Below are positions 45,077-56,879 of a DNA stretch of 64,000 nt, one piece after another. This DNA is from Bolinopsis microptera (taxonomy: Eukaryota; Ctenophora; Tentaculata; Lobata; Bolinopsidae): positions 18,941,401 to 19,005,400 of the forward strand of contig NC_087082.1 of assembly GCF_026151205.1 (NCBI RefSeq), written 5' to 3'. Every line of letters begins with the position of its first letter. Positions within the stretch are counted from its first letter, which is position 1. Below the pieces are notes generated by a model that was not told where the DNA came from, searched no databases, and saw only the letters and a list, made by a program, of their open reading frames with translations. The translations under genes were made by a program, and so were the position numbers.

Positions 45077-46518
45077 TATTATTTCTTTAAGAATTATGTT
45101 GGACTAGTTAGTGTTACAAAATGGCATGGGTTGTTCTGTACCTCTAAAGTTTATCAGTATAAAATATGAATATTTTACAACTTTAATTGTTGAACGGCAA
45201 CGGCAAATTTTAGAATTTTGATCGAATTTTTAACGTAAAATAAACCAGTTAGTATATTGCCAAATTTACTCTCCAACTCAACTAGTAAACTTACTTTCTT
45301 TGTCTTCTTTCCATGATTTACCTACGATATAATCCTGGTTTTATCCTCTTTTGTGGCAAAGATAATGTGTCCCAATTTCATGTGTTCTTCTTATACTGTT
45401 AGTGTAGGACCAAAAATATAACAGTGTGCTTTACCTTGTTGATTGCAAAGTTATACTTATGATAATCTTGCTAACACATTATATTATGCACAATAACTAT
45501 AATCGTATTTACTTGTTTTTGTGTCTTCTTTTTCTTCGTCGGGGGCTGTGGTCAATATCACTAATGGTAAGATCGTGGCCACTGTAAGATAGAGCATTGG
45601 AGTCTGAACGCGTATCGTCGCTGAACGAGTCCAGTTCCGACTGTAAGGTCAGTCCTGTACCCGAGCAGCTCCGTCACAGCGCTCTGTGAACCGTCGTCGT
45701 TACAGACTGTGCAACTGTAAGATTAAAAATTATATGTACCATAATAGATCAAACATTTATAATTATATGCTCAGTAACTGATGATATGTATCACTACCCC
45801 AATGAAATGTATTTCACTGATCGTTTGTTTTACGCTCGTTTGAAAAATGAAATGTATTTCACTGATCGTTTGTTTTTCGCTCGTTTTAGTCTTAGTATTC
45901 CTTCCATGATATCCGTTTCCCGACAATCCGGCTGTCTCTCAGTGAGACAGTATCACACTGATGACAGTCTGATGACTGACAAGCTTAACCTCTGCTTCAC
46001 AGTTCTCTTGTTTTTTAATGTTGTTTCGGCCACCGCATGACCGCAAACAGCCTTTACCTTTTTGCTCATGCAGTACTGAAATTGTAGCAACGGTTTTGAT
46101 AAAAGAATTTCAGATGCCTGGCATCGAACTTTCGGATAGAAAGTTCGAACAATTCCATGTTCATGAAATGAGAGTCTCCACTCAGTGTGTTAAAACATAA
46201 TTCTTTGTCGACGTTTCGGCTACATGCCTTTGTCATAAACAGGACGTACTGAAAACTTACATAGCTGCAAAGATACAATGTTAAAATAATCTATTAAATT
46301 AATCTATTAATACTACGAAATATAACAACAACAAATAACATCTTGAAACACAACAACAATCACAAATTTATCCAAAAGAAACATAAAATATAACGGCTAA
46401 AAGAATCCAAACCGCAACAAGCCGTGAACAATTCTTCATAATACTACAAACATTTTACCAAGATAGCTCCTTCATAAAACTGATTAATCAAAAATTATCT
46501 AGGTTTATAAGTTCAATA

Positions 46519-47578
46519 TTACATTAACTTCCAAGTATATTTTATCCAATCACCTTCATTTACGGACTCAGACAATTGAGTATTTATTTCTGGGTTTTCA
46601 CGTTTTATTAGAACCGACTGCCACAATTGACGGTCCACATAGTCTTTACATCTTTTTCGAACTATAAACCGAAACGGTATGTTTGGCATTGAAATGTCTG
46701 CATGCTCCTCTAGGTAGTGCTTCCCCATGGCCGTAGATTTGTTGCCATCCCTTACTGATTTGTAGTGTTCCCAGGCTCTACTTCTTTTAAACCTACCAGT
46801 TTCCCCAATGTAGGACTTATTACATATTTGGCATATTAATTGGTAGCAAATGTTTTTGATCATGCAGGATTTATCGCACTGGTAGCATTTGCTGTCACTT
46901 TGTTTATTGCATTTTGTTTGCTGTAGGCTAGATCTTGTTAAAGCTTCCATGAGACGTTGACCTGATGTGAATGTTACCCTGGTGGAATCCAAGAGGTTTT
47001 GATTTCTTAGGGTATAGTAGACTTTTCGACACGTCTGTTCATTTATATAAGGTAATGATAAGTAAGCTATTTTTGAGTTCTTTTTAGGCGCATTTTGTTT
47101 ATCCAGTGTATTCTGTGTTTCTCGAATAAGTTTCTTGACAATATTAGGAGGGAAACTATTCTTCTTTAGCATATCAGCTATTCTGTTGACACTCAGATCT
47201 TGTAGTTCAGGTGTGGAGCTGTTATTGATAGCCCTTCTGATCTCATTTTTGGCTGAGTTCAGAATCGTTCTACGAGGGTGAGCAGAGGCATAATTTAGGA
47301 ATATGTCCTGGCTGGTTGGTTTAACAAATAATGAAAAATCTAACCTCTTGTCCACCGTATTCATATAGATGTTCAGGTCCAAAAATGCAACACAATCTTT
47401 GGAGCACTCATATGTGAACTGTATATCCCTGTTCAACGAGTTAATGTAGTTAAACAGCAATAGTACTGTGTCTTCATCTCCCTCGATTATGCTGAAGCAG
47501 TCATCTACATATCTATCCCACATATCTATGATTGGGAGTCCTACTGGTTTGGGGGGAGCTTCTGGTATGTAGGAATAG
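46519..47578 (-). CDS. PLE reverse transcriptase C-part plus GIY-YIG endonuclease
   Basis: The open frame begins in the fingers/palm with YSYIPEAPPKPVGLPIIDMW, then the catalytic box DRYVDDCFSIIEGDED and the thumb region. A cysteine cluster follows (CNKQSDSKCYQCDKSC), then the GIY-YIG endonuclease: LICQICNKSYIGETGRFKRS, RAWEHYKSVRDGNKSTAMGK, HYLEEHADI, ending WIKYTWKLM. RT followed by GIY-YIG is the hallmark of endonuclease-bearing Penelope-like elements, which retrotranspose by target-primed reverse transcription in the nucleus. The amino half of the RT is missing, so this copy cannot move on its own. There are no stops in more than 350 codons, so it is young. The element continues to 46,165 as untranslated 3' sequence. 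Confidence 0.9.
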
Positions 47579-47580
47579 TT

Positions 47581-49203
47581 TGGGCATTTTTTTTTGTGAC
47601 TTACATTACCGAGATAGCAAATTTTTACCTTTGAGGAGTCATGACTCGGTAACCATGCATGATGAGATGATATTTTGGTATTTATTTCCGTATCCGGAAT
47701 CTCTTCAGAACAATGCAGGTATAATTTAGTCTGTGTCTTAAGGAAATTTTACACAATCGCCTGCCAAAAAAGTGTGACTTACATTACAGGATAGACTTTG
47801 ATTTTCGGACTTAGGTGTATTCAAACTGCAATTCTATCTCGAATATGTCAGATAGCAGCTTTCATCTAGAATTTCTGCAAATTTGAGGCCTTAAGCTGCT
47901 AAAAAATGCTAAGTTTAAGATTCGTTCATTCGTTTATTACGTACATCACCCTCATACATTTGTGACTTACATTACAGACATTTGTGACTTACATTACTTT
48001 ATCTCCTGAAACCAAGATAATAATTCATTTTCGTGTGATATTAACTTGGAATACAAAATTTTTTTGATTCTACATGCTCATTTGGTAATAACATAACACA
48101 TAAATGTAATAATCCCCAATAACTTGAAATCATATTTTAATAATATCGACGAAATACATCATTGCCTTTAACTCAAAAATTAAAGGTTCTAGGCATATAG
48201 TTGATTGATAAGTTGAATATAAACTTGGCTATTCCGGTTCTTTTAAGCTATAACACAGTTCTCTAAGTGGTATGGTTCTCCAGATATGAATTTAATTGAA
48301 CAGTAAACGCGACCGCGACAGAGTGGTTACCATGGAAACGAAAAATACCACGATATAAGGTTGGAGTTGAACTCTAAATTTTTTTTCCAAACTCACAATG
48401 ACCTAATGCAACTTTTTTGAAGGTGCATCAATTATTGGACCATGTTTGTGTTTTTTGATACAGCCTAATCGACAATCTTAGACAGCAACACAACACAGCA
48501 AAGACAGTTCACAAATAGGAAGTTTTTTCAACTTCCTAGTTCGCGTTCTTTTACAGGTGAATTTGTATGAAACAGAACAGTCGAACAACATTAAGTCTGA
48601 ACTGTATTGTTGCTCAGCAGGGATTTTAAGGTGTCGTTTTGGTATGTGTGACATACATTACATTGTGACTTACATTACACTGTGACTTACATTACTACTT
48701 TATACACTTAATTACAGGCACATTTAACCCACTAGCAATCATGCAGTAATTGATCTATCGTCCTTGAAGGTAGTAGAGATAGGTCTGAGAATTCGGTTGT
48801 GGCTAGATTCGATTATTTGTCGGGAAAAAAACTTTTGTGGCAATATTGTGACTTACATTACATACTTTTGAAGGTAGATTTTTTTCTATGAATTAATACT
48901 TGTCACAAGTTTATCACTTGATTAATACTTATACACTAAAAGTACAAACCAAATTGCGGTAAATTTAAATCGATAGTATTAATCCTACTTGTCGAAGTAA
49001 GACTTGAGAAAAAGGTAAATAATTGGAGCAAAATTTACAGCAGACTTCAGCTGCACTTTTCATGAACTAAAATTTGCATTTAACGGTAAACCCTTATCGA
49101 GTCTGGCATTTGAGACCTTTTTAAACAACAAACAATCATTTTTTGATGCTTTCTATTGATTTAAAATTTTCACCAAAGTGGAAGTTTTAGAAAAAAATGC
49201 CCA
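47581..49203. mobile_element. Spacer element with short inverted ends and repeated 14-bp motif
   Basis: The spacer between the two PLE arms begins TGGGCATTTTTTT and ends with its reverse complement (AAAAAAATGCCCA), a 13-bp inverted end. GTGACTTACATTAC occurs at about 47,597, 47,776, 47,971, 47,987, 48,666, 48,682 and 48,849, with GTGACATACATTAC at 48,650, all in the same direction. No coding frame stands out. It may be a nested non-autonomous element or leftover PLE 5' sequence; the TT on both sides is the only candidate target duplication. Confidence 0.5.
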
Positions 49204-50367
49204 TTTGTTAAACCAACCAGCCAGGACATATTCCTAAATTATGCCTCTGCTCACCCTCGTAGAACGATTCTGAACTCAGCCAAAAATGAGATCAGAAGGG
49301 CTATCAATAACAGCTCCACACCTGAACTACAAGATCTCAGTGTCAACAGAATAGCTGATATGCTAAAGAAGAATAGTTTCCCTCCTAATATTGTCAAGAA
49401 ACTTATTCGAGAAACACAGAATACACTGGATAAACAAAATGCGCCTAAAAAGAACTCAAAAATAGCTTACTTATCATTACCTTATATAAATGAACAGACG
49501 TGTCGAAAAGTCTACTATACCCTAAGAAATCAAAACCTCTTGGATTCCACCAGGGTAACATTCACATCAGGTCAACGTCTCATGGAAGCTTTAACAAGAT
49601 CTAGCCTACAGCAAACAAAATGCAATAAACAAAGTGACAGCAAATGCTACCAGTGCGATAAATCCTGCATGATCAAAAACATTTGCTACCAATTAATATG
49701 CCAAATATGTAATAAGTCCTACATTGGGGAAACTGGTAGGTTTAAAAGAAGTAGAGCCTGGGAACACTACAAATCAGTAAGGGATGGCAACAAATCTACG
49801 GCCATGGGGAAGCACTACCTAGAGGAGCATGCAGACATTTCAATGCCAAACATACCGTTTCGGTTTATAGTTCGAAAAAGATGTAAAGACTATGTGGACC
49901 GTCAATTGTGGCAGTCGGTACTAATAAAACGTGAAAACCCAGAAATAAATACTCAATTGTCTGAGTCCGTAAATGAAGGTGATTGGATAGAATATACTTG
50001 GAAGTTAATGTAATATTGAACTTATAAACCTAGATAATTTTTGATTAATCAGTTTTATGAAGGAGCTATCTTGGTAAAATGTTTGTAGTATTATGAAGAA
50101 TTGTTCACGGCTTGTTGCGGTTTGGATTCTTTTAGCCGTTATATTTTATGTTTCTTTTGGATAAATTTGTGATTGTTGTTGTGTTTCAAGATGTTATTTG
50201 TTGTTGTTATATTTCGTAGTATTAATAGATTAATTTAATAGATTATTTTAACATTGTATCTTTGCAGCTATGTAAGTTTTCAGTACGTCCTGTTTATGAC
50301 AAAGGCATGTAGCCGAAACGTCGACAAAGAATTATGTTTTAACACACTGAGTGGAGACTCTCATTTC
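49204..50367 (+). mobile_element. Penelope-like element, plus-strand 5'-truncated copy with GIY-YIG
   Basis: The copy opens at VKPTSQDIFLNYASAHPRR, past the catalytic DD box, and is otherwise nearly identical to the minus copy. Over the last 217 residues I find one difference (WIEYTWKLM against WIKYTWKLM). It holds the cysteine cluster and full GIY-YIG domain (49,360-50,013) and 3' sequence to CTCATTTC at 50,367. Having lost the RT core, it is not autonomous. Confidence 0.9.
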
Positions 50368-51431
50368 GTCAACTACAATTAAAAATAAATGATTGACCCA
50401 CTCATAAGAGCAAAACAAGATTACCAATTCCATGTTCAGTTGATGAATTGCTTTGTTCATGATGTTGAATCTATCGGCATTCATGGAAAGAGGTGAAATT
50501 GAATCAAAAGTGAACGTTACCTGTGTTTTTAGACTGATCTACTGAACGTCCGATAAAGTTATGTAGAGTCGAGGGGTGGGCATGATATTTCATGAGGTCG
50601 TCGATGCCCGCAGAGAGGAGAACAACATCAGCCTGCTCAATGGATCTGTAGTGCTGGTGCAGATACCACAGATGAAATATATAATCATCTCTCTGAAGGC
50701 AACAAATGGCTCAGTGTGAAGCAGTCAAACGACTTAATCTTGGAATCCGAAAGAATTAACGCCCTTTTCGGCTGAGCAGGACTAGGTAAGATGTCACTCT
50801 GTCTTTACTATTAATAGATTAACAATCAGGTAACCAGAAGCGTATATTGTGTTCCTTGCTTGAGACGACACCAGAAATTTATTGTGCGTCTTACTGATAC
50901 CCATCATTCTCTTTCTTGAAGAGTTTTACTTTTTCTCTTCCAAGTTGTTCGTTATACCACTTGCTATTCCCAATCCTGGATGTTTAAAAATTATGAATTA
51001 GCCATATTATATCGATCCCATCAATCAAATGAATCCGGCTGCAAAGAGCAAAGTTGCCATTTCTATTTTGTTTGTTACTCGCTTTTACACTTATTGATAT
51101 CAACTATAAATAAATCTCTAAATCGGCGATCATGTAGGTAATAATAAACACGGAATTCGATTGATAATGTTTCCCACACTAGCTTTTATTAGTTCATTAA
51201 AGTGAGTACTTACTGACCTGTACCGTCATTTATTAGGCAAGACCCCAAACATTTCTTCCCCGGGTACCCCACCAACGCCAAGGTAGTGGGAGCTGTCCCC
51301 TACCTTTCCATCAAAGTAAAGCCCTGCACGAAAGTTAAAATTAATTTACACTAATACTTACTCATTACTCAAATATATATTTTATTAACTTGCTAACTTG
51401 GTAAGGTTTATCCTCGTAGCAGGAAGGGTCA

Positions 51432-52700
51432 TCAGATGTCTGACCACCGTGATGGCGTGTAGTCTACCAAGGAATTCGACCAGCTGCAGTTGCACGTATA
51501 ACCGGAAACCGGAGGGTTATCCGGTATCAAAGCAAGAAACTTCGACAAACTGACTTTGAAGCTGGCAAACGTTTTCTCGGCTTTCACTTCACTCGGCACC
51601 TTATTCCACAGTTTGGATCCTCTTACTTCGAACGAGCTATCGTACAGTGTCTGGTTTCTCATCGAACTCGACTTTGATAGAGAATGAACAACTGCTTTAG
51701 TGCCATATCTGGATGTTTCCACAAACTCGATGCTACAGCTATTTGGAACAACGTTATTGTACGTTTTCCACATCATCAAGATGATGTATCTCTCTCTTCT
51801 CCGTTGCAGGGACATCAACTTCAAATGAGCTAGCCTCTCCCAGTAGTTTAAGCTGTATAGACCACCAATGCGGTTTGTAAAGGTACGCTGGACCCCCTCC
51901 AAAAGCTGAATCTCTGTCGTCTTGACTGGGTCCCACAGCAGACAACAGTACTCCAATAAGCTTCTGACTAGAGACTTGTAGAGGGTCATCATAACCACTT
52001 TATCCCGTGTCTTAAACACACTGAGCACCCAAGACAGTTTACTTCTAGCTTTGGTGACCATATCCCCGACGTGTTTAGACCAGCTCAGATCGCTTGACAC
52101 TTTTACACCAAGGTCTCTAACGTTTTCTACGGGATAAAGAGTGACGTCACTAGAAACCTTGTAGAGGAGACTTTCTACGTAGAAGGGAAGTTCACTTGAT
52201 AAGTTCCTCTTATTGTGTAGGTGGTTTAGGAGTTCGAACTTCTGCTCGTGTAACTTCATGTTGTTACATAGGGACCAATCTTTAATGCTGTAAAGATCAG
52301 TCTGAAGAAGTTGGCAGTCTTCAAGGCAGCTAATTTGCTTGGAAACCCTAGTATCGTCTGCAAAGAAGCTCACTCTAGAATGCTTAACCACGTCCTCTAG
52401 GTCGTTGATGAACAACAGGAAAAACAGTGGACCTAAAACACTGCCCTGAGGCACCCCGCTGAACACCTTAGCGCTGTCTGAATGCACACCGTTCACAACA
52501 ACAACTTGGTCACGACCAGGGACAAAAGGATTTCGCGGCATGTACGAAATCGCGAAATTTCCCATTCTCCGCGACAAATTTTATGTATAGTTTAATGTAT
52601 AGCCTGTTAAATTTCGCGGTACCGCGATTTTTGGCCAAAATAATCGCGAAATCCTTTTGTCCCTGGTCACGACCAGTTAAGAAGGACGTCACTCCTACAC
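51432..52700 (-). mobile_element. CR1/Jockey-type non-LTR retrotransposon, 5'-truncated
   Basis: The minus strand keeps about 360 codons without a stop from GRDQVVVVNGVHSD on: VFSGVPQGSVLGPLFFLLFI, NDLEDVV, VSFFADDTRVSKQ (catalytic FADD), NVRDLGVKVSSDLSWSKHV, SLVRSLLEYCCLLWDPVKT, LAHLKLMSLQRRRERYIILM, ending PSRWSDI. GVPQGSVLGP followed by FADD and the LLE.VQR..T..I and L..L.L.SL..RR motifs place it among CR1/Jockey-like LINEs. The amino half (endonuclease and RT start) is missing beyond about 52,700. A 145-bp element is inserted at 52,519-52,663 in the codons just before RDQV. The carboxyl part is intact, so the copy is fairly young. Confidence 0.9.
52519..52663. mobile_element. 145-bp MITE-like element inserted in the LINE
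   Basis: The ends are exact inverted repeats (GGGACAAAAGGATTTCGCG and its complement), and TGGTCACGACCA is present on both sides (52,507-52,518 and 52,664-52,675). Removing the element and one of these restores the LINE frame FLTGRDQVVVVNG. Because the target itself resembles the element end, the ends can also be drawn five bases further out on each side with only AC duplicated. No coding capacity. Confidence 0.85.
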
Positions 52701-52944
52701 TCTACATATATACTAATATATTACATATTTTATTGAATATTATTTTACACTATTTACACGGGATAAAGGGCGGCTTAACAAGGTTAAACTTGAATTGATG
52801 TCATATTTCAAATCAGTATGAGAACTTTCTAGATTAGATCATCGCATCATGGGACTGGGAGACCTATATAGTATGTAGTGCTCACAACGTATTATCTTTC
52901 TTTGGTAATAACTTATTTGACTCTTACTGCACTGTATAGTTCGG
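52701..52944. other. Short non-coding AT-rich gap
   Basis: Nothing supported between the LINE truncation point and the 28-bp minisatellite. Confidence 0.4.
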
Positions 52945-55900
52945 GGAGTACTGGTGCGCTACTGTTCATAGGATAGTACTGGTGCTTTACTGTTCATAGG
53001 AGAGTACTGGTACTCTACTGTTTATAGGAGAGTAATGGTGCTCTACTGTTCATAGGAGAGTAATGGTGCTCTACTGTTCATAGGAGAGTACTGGTGCTCT
53101 ACTGTTCATAGGAGAGTACTGGTACTCTACTGTTTATAAGAGAGTACTGGTGCTCGACTGTTTATAGGAGAGTACTGGTGCTCTACTGTTCATAGGAGAG
53201 TAATGGTGCTCTACTGTTCATAGGAGAGTACTGGTGCGCTACTGTTCATAGGAGAGTACTGGTGCTCGACTGTTTATAGGAGAGTACTGGTGCTCTACTG
53301 TTCATAAGAGAGGACTGGTGCTCTACTGTTCATAGGAGAGTACTGGTGCTCTACTGTTCATAGGATAGTACTGGTGCGCTACTGTTCATAGGAGAGTACT
53401 GGTGCTCTACTGTTCATAGGAGAGTACTGGTGCTCTACTGTTCATAGGAGAGTACTGGTGCTCTACTGTTCATAGGAGAGTACTGGTGCTCTACTGTTCA
53501 TAGGAGAGTACTGGTGCTCTACTGTTCATAGGAGAGTACTGGTGCTCTACTGTTCATAGGAGAGTACTGGTGCTCTACTGTTCATAGGAGAGTACTGGTG
53601 CTCTACTGTTCATAGGATAGTACTGGTGCGCTACTGTTCATAGGAGAGAACTGGTGCTCTACTGTTCATAGGAGGGTACTGGTGCTCTACTGTTCATAGG
53701 ATAGTACTGGTGCTCTACTGTTCATAGGAGAGTACTGGTGCTCTACTGTTCATAGGAGAGTACTGGTGCTCTACTGTTCATAGGAGAGTACTGGTGCTCT
53801 ACTGTTCATAGGAGAGTACTGGTGCTCTACTGTTCATATGAGAGTAGTGGTGCTCTACTGTTCATAGGAGAGTACTGGTGCTCTACTGTTCATAGGAGAG
53901 TACTGGTGCTCTACTGTTCATAGGAGAGTACTGGTGCTCTACTGTTCATAGGATAGTACTGGTGCCCTACTGTTCATAGGAGAGTACTGGTGCTCTACTG
54001 TTCATAGGATAGTACTGGTGCCCTACTGTTCATAGGAGAGTACTGGTGCTTTACTGTTCATAGGATAGTACTGGTGCTCTACTGTTCATAGGAGAGTACT
54101 GGTGCTCTACTGTTCATAGGAGAGTACTGGTGCGCTACTGTTCATAGGAGAGTACTGGTGCTCTACTTTTCATAGGAGAGTACTGGTGCTCTACTGTTCA
54201 TAGGAGAGTACTGGTGCTCTACTGTTCATAGGAGAGTACTGGTGCTCTACTGTTCATAGGATAGTACTGGTGCGCTACTGTTCATAGGAGAGTACTGGTG
54301 CTCTACTGTTCATAGGAGAGTACTGGTGCTCTACTGTTCATAGGAGAGTACTGGTGCTCTACTGTTTATAGGAGAGTACTGGTGCTTTACTGTTCATAGG
54401 AGAGTACTGGTGCTCTACTGTTCATATGAGAGTACTGGTGCTCTACTGTTCATAGGAGAGTACTGGTGCTCTACTGTTCATAGGAGAGTACTGGTGCTCT
54501 ACTGTTCATAGGAGAGTACTGGTGCTCTACTGTTCATAGGATAGTACTGGTGCCCTACTGTTCATAGGAGAATACTGGTGCTCTACTGTTCATAGGATAG
54601 TACTGGTGCTCTACTGTTCATAGGAGAGTACTGGTGCTCTACTGTTCAAAGGAGAGTACTGGTGCGCTACTGTTCATAGGAGAGTACTGGTGCTCTACTG
54701 TTCATAGGAGAGTACTGGTGCTCTACTGTTCATAGGATAGTACTGGTGCTCTACTGTTCATAGGAGAGTACTGGTGCTCTACTGTTCATAGGAGAGTACT
54801 GGTGCGCTACTGTTCATAGGAGAGTACTGGTGCTTTATTGTTTCTAGGATAGTACTGGTGCTTTACTGTTCATAGGAGAGTAATGGTGCTCTACTGTTCA
54901 TAGGAGAGTACAGGTGCTCTACTGTTCATAGGATAGTACTGGTGCTCTACTGTTCATAGGAGAGTACTGGTGCTCTACTGTTCATAGGAGAGTACTGGTG
55001 CTCTACTGTTCATAGGATAGTCTGGCGCTCTACTGTTCATAGGAGAGTACTGGTGCTCTACTGTTCATAGGAGAGTACTGGTGCGCTACTGTTCATAGGA
55101 TAGTACTGGTGCTCGACTGTTTATAAGAGAGGACTGGTGCTCTACTGTTTATAGGAGAGTAATGGTGCTCTACTGTTCATAGGAGAGTAATGGTGCTCTA
55201 CTGTTCATAGGAGAGTAATGGTGCTCTACTGTTCACAGGATAGTACTGGTGCTCTACTGTTCATAGGAGAGTACTGGTGCTCTACTGTTCATAGGAGAGT
55301 ACTGGTGCTCTACTATTCAGATTAGAGTAATGGTGCTCTGCTGTTCACAGGATAGTACTGGTGCTCTACTGTTCATAGGATAGTACCGATGCTCTACTGT
55401 TCATAGGATAGTACTGGTGCTCTAATGTTCATAGGATAGTACTGGTGCTCTACTCTTCATAGGAGAGTACTGGTGCTTTACTGTTCAGATGAGAGTAATG
55501 GTGCTCTGCTGTTCATAGGAGGGTACTGGTGCTCTACTGTTCATAGGAGGGTACTGGTGCTCTACTGTTCATAGGATAGTACTGATGCTCTACTGTTCAT
55601 AGGATAGTACTGGTGCTCTACTGTTCATAGGAGAGTACTGGTGCTTTACTGTTCAGATGAGAGTAATGGTGCTCTGCTGTTCATAGGAGAGTACTGGTGC
55701 TCTACTGTTTATAGGAGAGTACTGGTGCTTTACTGTTCATATGAGTGTACCGGTGCTCTACTGTTCATAGGAGAGTTATGGTGCTGTACTGTTCATAAGA
55801 GAGGACTGGTGCTCTACTGTTCATAGGAGAGGACTGGTGCTCTACTGTTCATAGGAGAGTAATGGTGCTCTACTGTTCATAGGAGAGTAATGGTGCTCTA

Positions 55901-56873
55901 CTGTTCATAGGAGAGTACTGATGTTCTACTGTTCATAGGAGAGTACTGGTGCTCTACTGTTCATAGGAGAGTACTGGTGCTCTACTGTTCATAGGAGAGT
56001 ACTGGTGCTCTACTGTTCAGATGAGAGTAATGGTGCTCTGCTGTTCATAGGAGAGTACTGGTGCTCTACTGTTTATAGGAGAGTACTGGTGCTTTACTGT
56101 TAATATGAGTGTACCGGTGCTCTACTGTTCATAGGAGAGTTATGGTGCTCTACTGTTCATAAGAGAGGACTCCAGTGCTCTACTGTTCATAGGAGAGTAA
56201 TGGTGCTCTACTGTTCATAGGATAGTACTGGTGCTCTACTGTTCATAGGAGAGTAATTGTGCTCTACTGTTTATAGGAGAGTAATGGTGCTCTACTGTTC
56301 ATAGGAGAGTAATGGTGCTCTACTGTTCATAGGAGAGTAATGGCGCTCTACTGTTCATAGGAGAGTAATGGTGCTCTACTGTTCACAGGATAGTATTGGT
56401 GCTCTACTGTTCATAGGAGAGTACTGGTGCTCTACTGTTCATAGGAGAGTACTGGTGCTCTACTGTTCAGATGAGAGTAATGGTGCTCTGCTGTTCATAG
56501 GAGAGTACTGGTGCTCTACTGTTTATAGGAGAGTACTGGTGCTTTACTGTTCATATGAGTGTGCCGGTGCTCTACTGTTCATAGGAGAGTTATGGTGCTC
56601 TACTGTTCATAAGAGAGGACTGATGCTCTACTGTTCATAGGAGAGGACTGGTGCTCTACTGTTCATAGGAGAGTAATGGTGCTCTACTGTTCATAGGAGA
56701 GTAATGGTGCTCTACTGTTCATAGGATAGTACTGGTGCTCTACTGTTCATAGGAGAGTAATGGTGCTCTACTGTTCATAGGAGAGTAATGGTGCTCTACT
56801 GTTCATAGGAGAGTAATGGTGCTCTACTGTTCATAGGAGAGTAATGGTGCTCTACTGTTCATAGGAGAGTAGG
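52945..56873. repeat. 28-bp minisatellite, about 140 units
   Basis: The unit is TACTGGTGCTCTACTGTTCA followed by TAGGAGAG. Common variants are TAATGG, GGATAG and CGCTAC. From about 55,320 the units are more diverse (CAGATGAGAG, GAGTGTACCGG), and some groups of ten to twelve units recur as higher-order blocks (around 55,640-55,830 and 56,450-56,640). Open frames in it have an 84-bp period and are not genes. Confidence 0.97.
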
Positions 56874-56879
56874 GATGAG

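Larger units (their letters stand above)
46150..50438. mobile_element. Penelope-like composite insertion with 14-bp target duplication
   Basis: CAATTCCATGTTCA occurs at 46,150-46,163 and again at 50,425-50,438, each abutting host exon sequence that is contiguous when the 4,261 bp between them are left out. Inside are a minus-strand PLE copy, a 1.6-kb spacer and a plus-strand PLE copy, so the 5' sides face each other. Inverted, 5'-truncated partner copies are a known habit of Penelope elements. The extra 57 bp (50,368-50,424) at the right edge are of unknown origin. Confidence 0.75.
45509..51323 (-). pseudogene. SGNH-hydrolase-like gene, disrupted by a stop and an insertion
   Basis: Exon-like pieces on the minus strand: 51,218-51,323 (LYFDGKVGDSSHYLGVGG, VPGEEMFGVLPNK, then TGA); 50,895-50,975 (IGNSKWYNEQLGREKVKLF); 50,521-50,690 (HLWYLHQHYRSIEQADVV, ADVVLLSAGIDDLMKYHAHP); a piece split between 50,425-50,470 and 46,058-46,149; and 45,509-45,640 (SELDSFSDDTRSDSNALSYS, then IDHSPRRRKRRHKNK, stop). 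The first three join in phase. LLSAGIDD resembles the GxND block of SGNH/GDSL esterases and GGVPGEEM an earlier glycine block. One TGA interrupts piece 1, and a 4.26-kb insertion splits the fourth. Two frames are open in that piece and the join to it is uncertain. It is convergent with the GPCR. Confidence 0.45.

Noticed and set aside
45638-45720. Minus-strand reading CTVCNDDGSQSAVTELLGY as an SRCR remnant
   Set aside because: Only the TVC..D and LLGY parts resemble SRCR; the rest and the cysteines do not fit, and the overlapping terminal exon reading is better supported.
51218-51323. In-frame TGA in the SGNH-like exon as selenocysteine
   Set aside because: No sign of a selenoprotein family or SECIS-like structure; with a second lesion in the same gene, decay is simpler.
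55641-56640. Repeated short frames GALLFIGE/VLYCS in the 28-bp minisatellite
   Set aside because: An 84-bp period is what a 28-bp repeat gives in one frame; no gene features.
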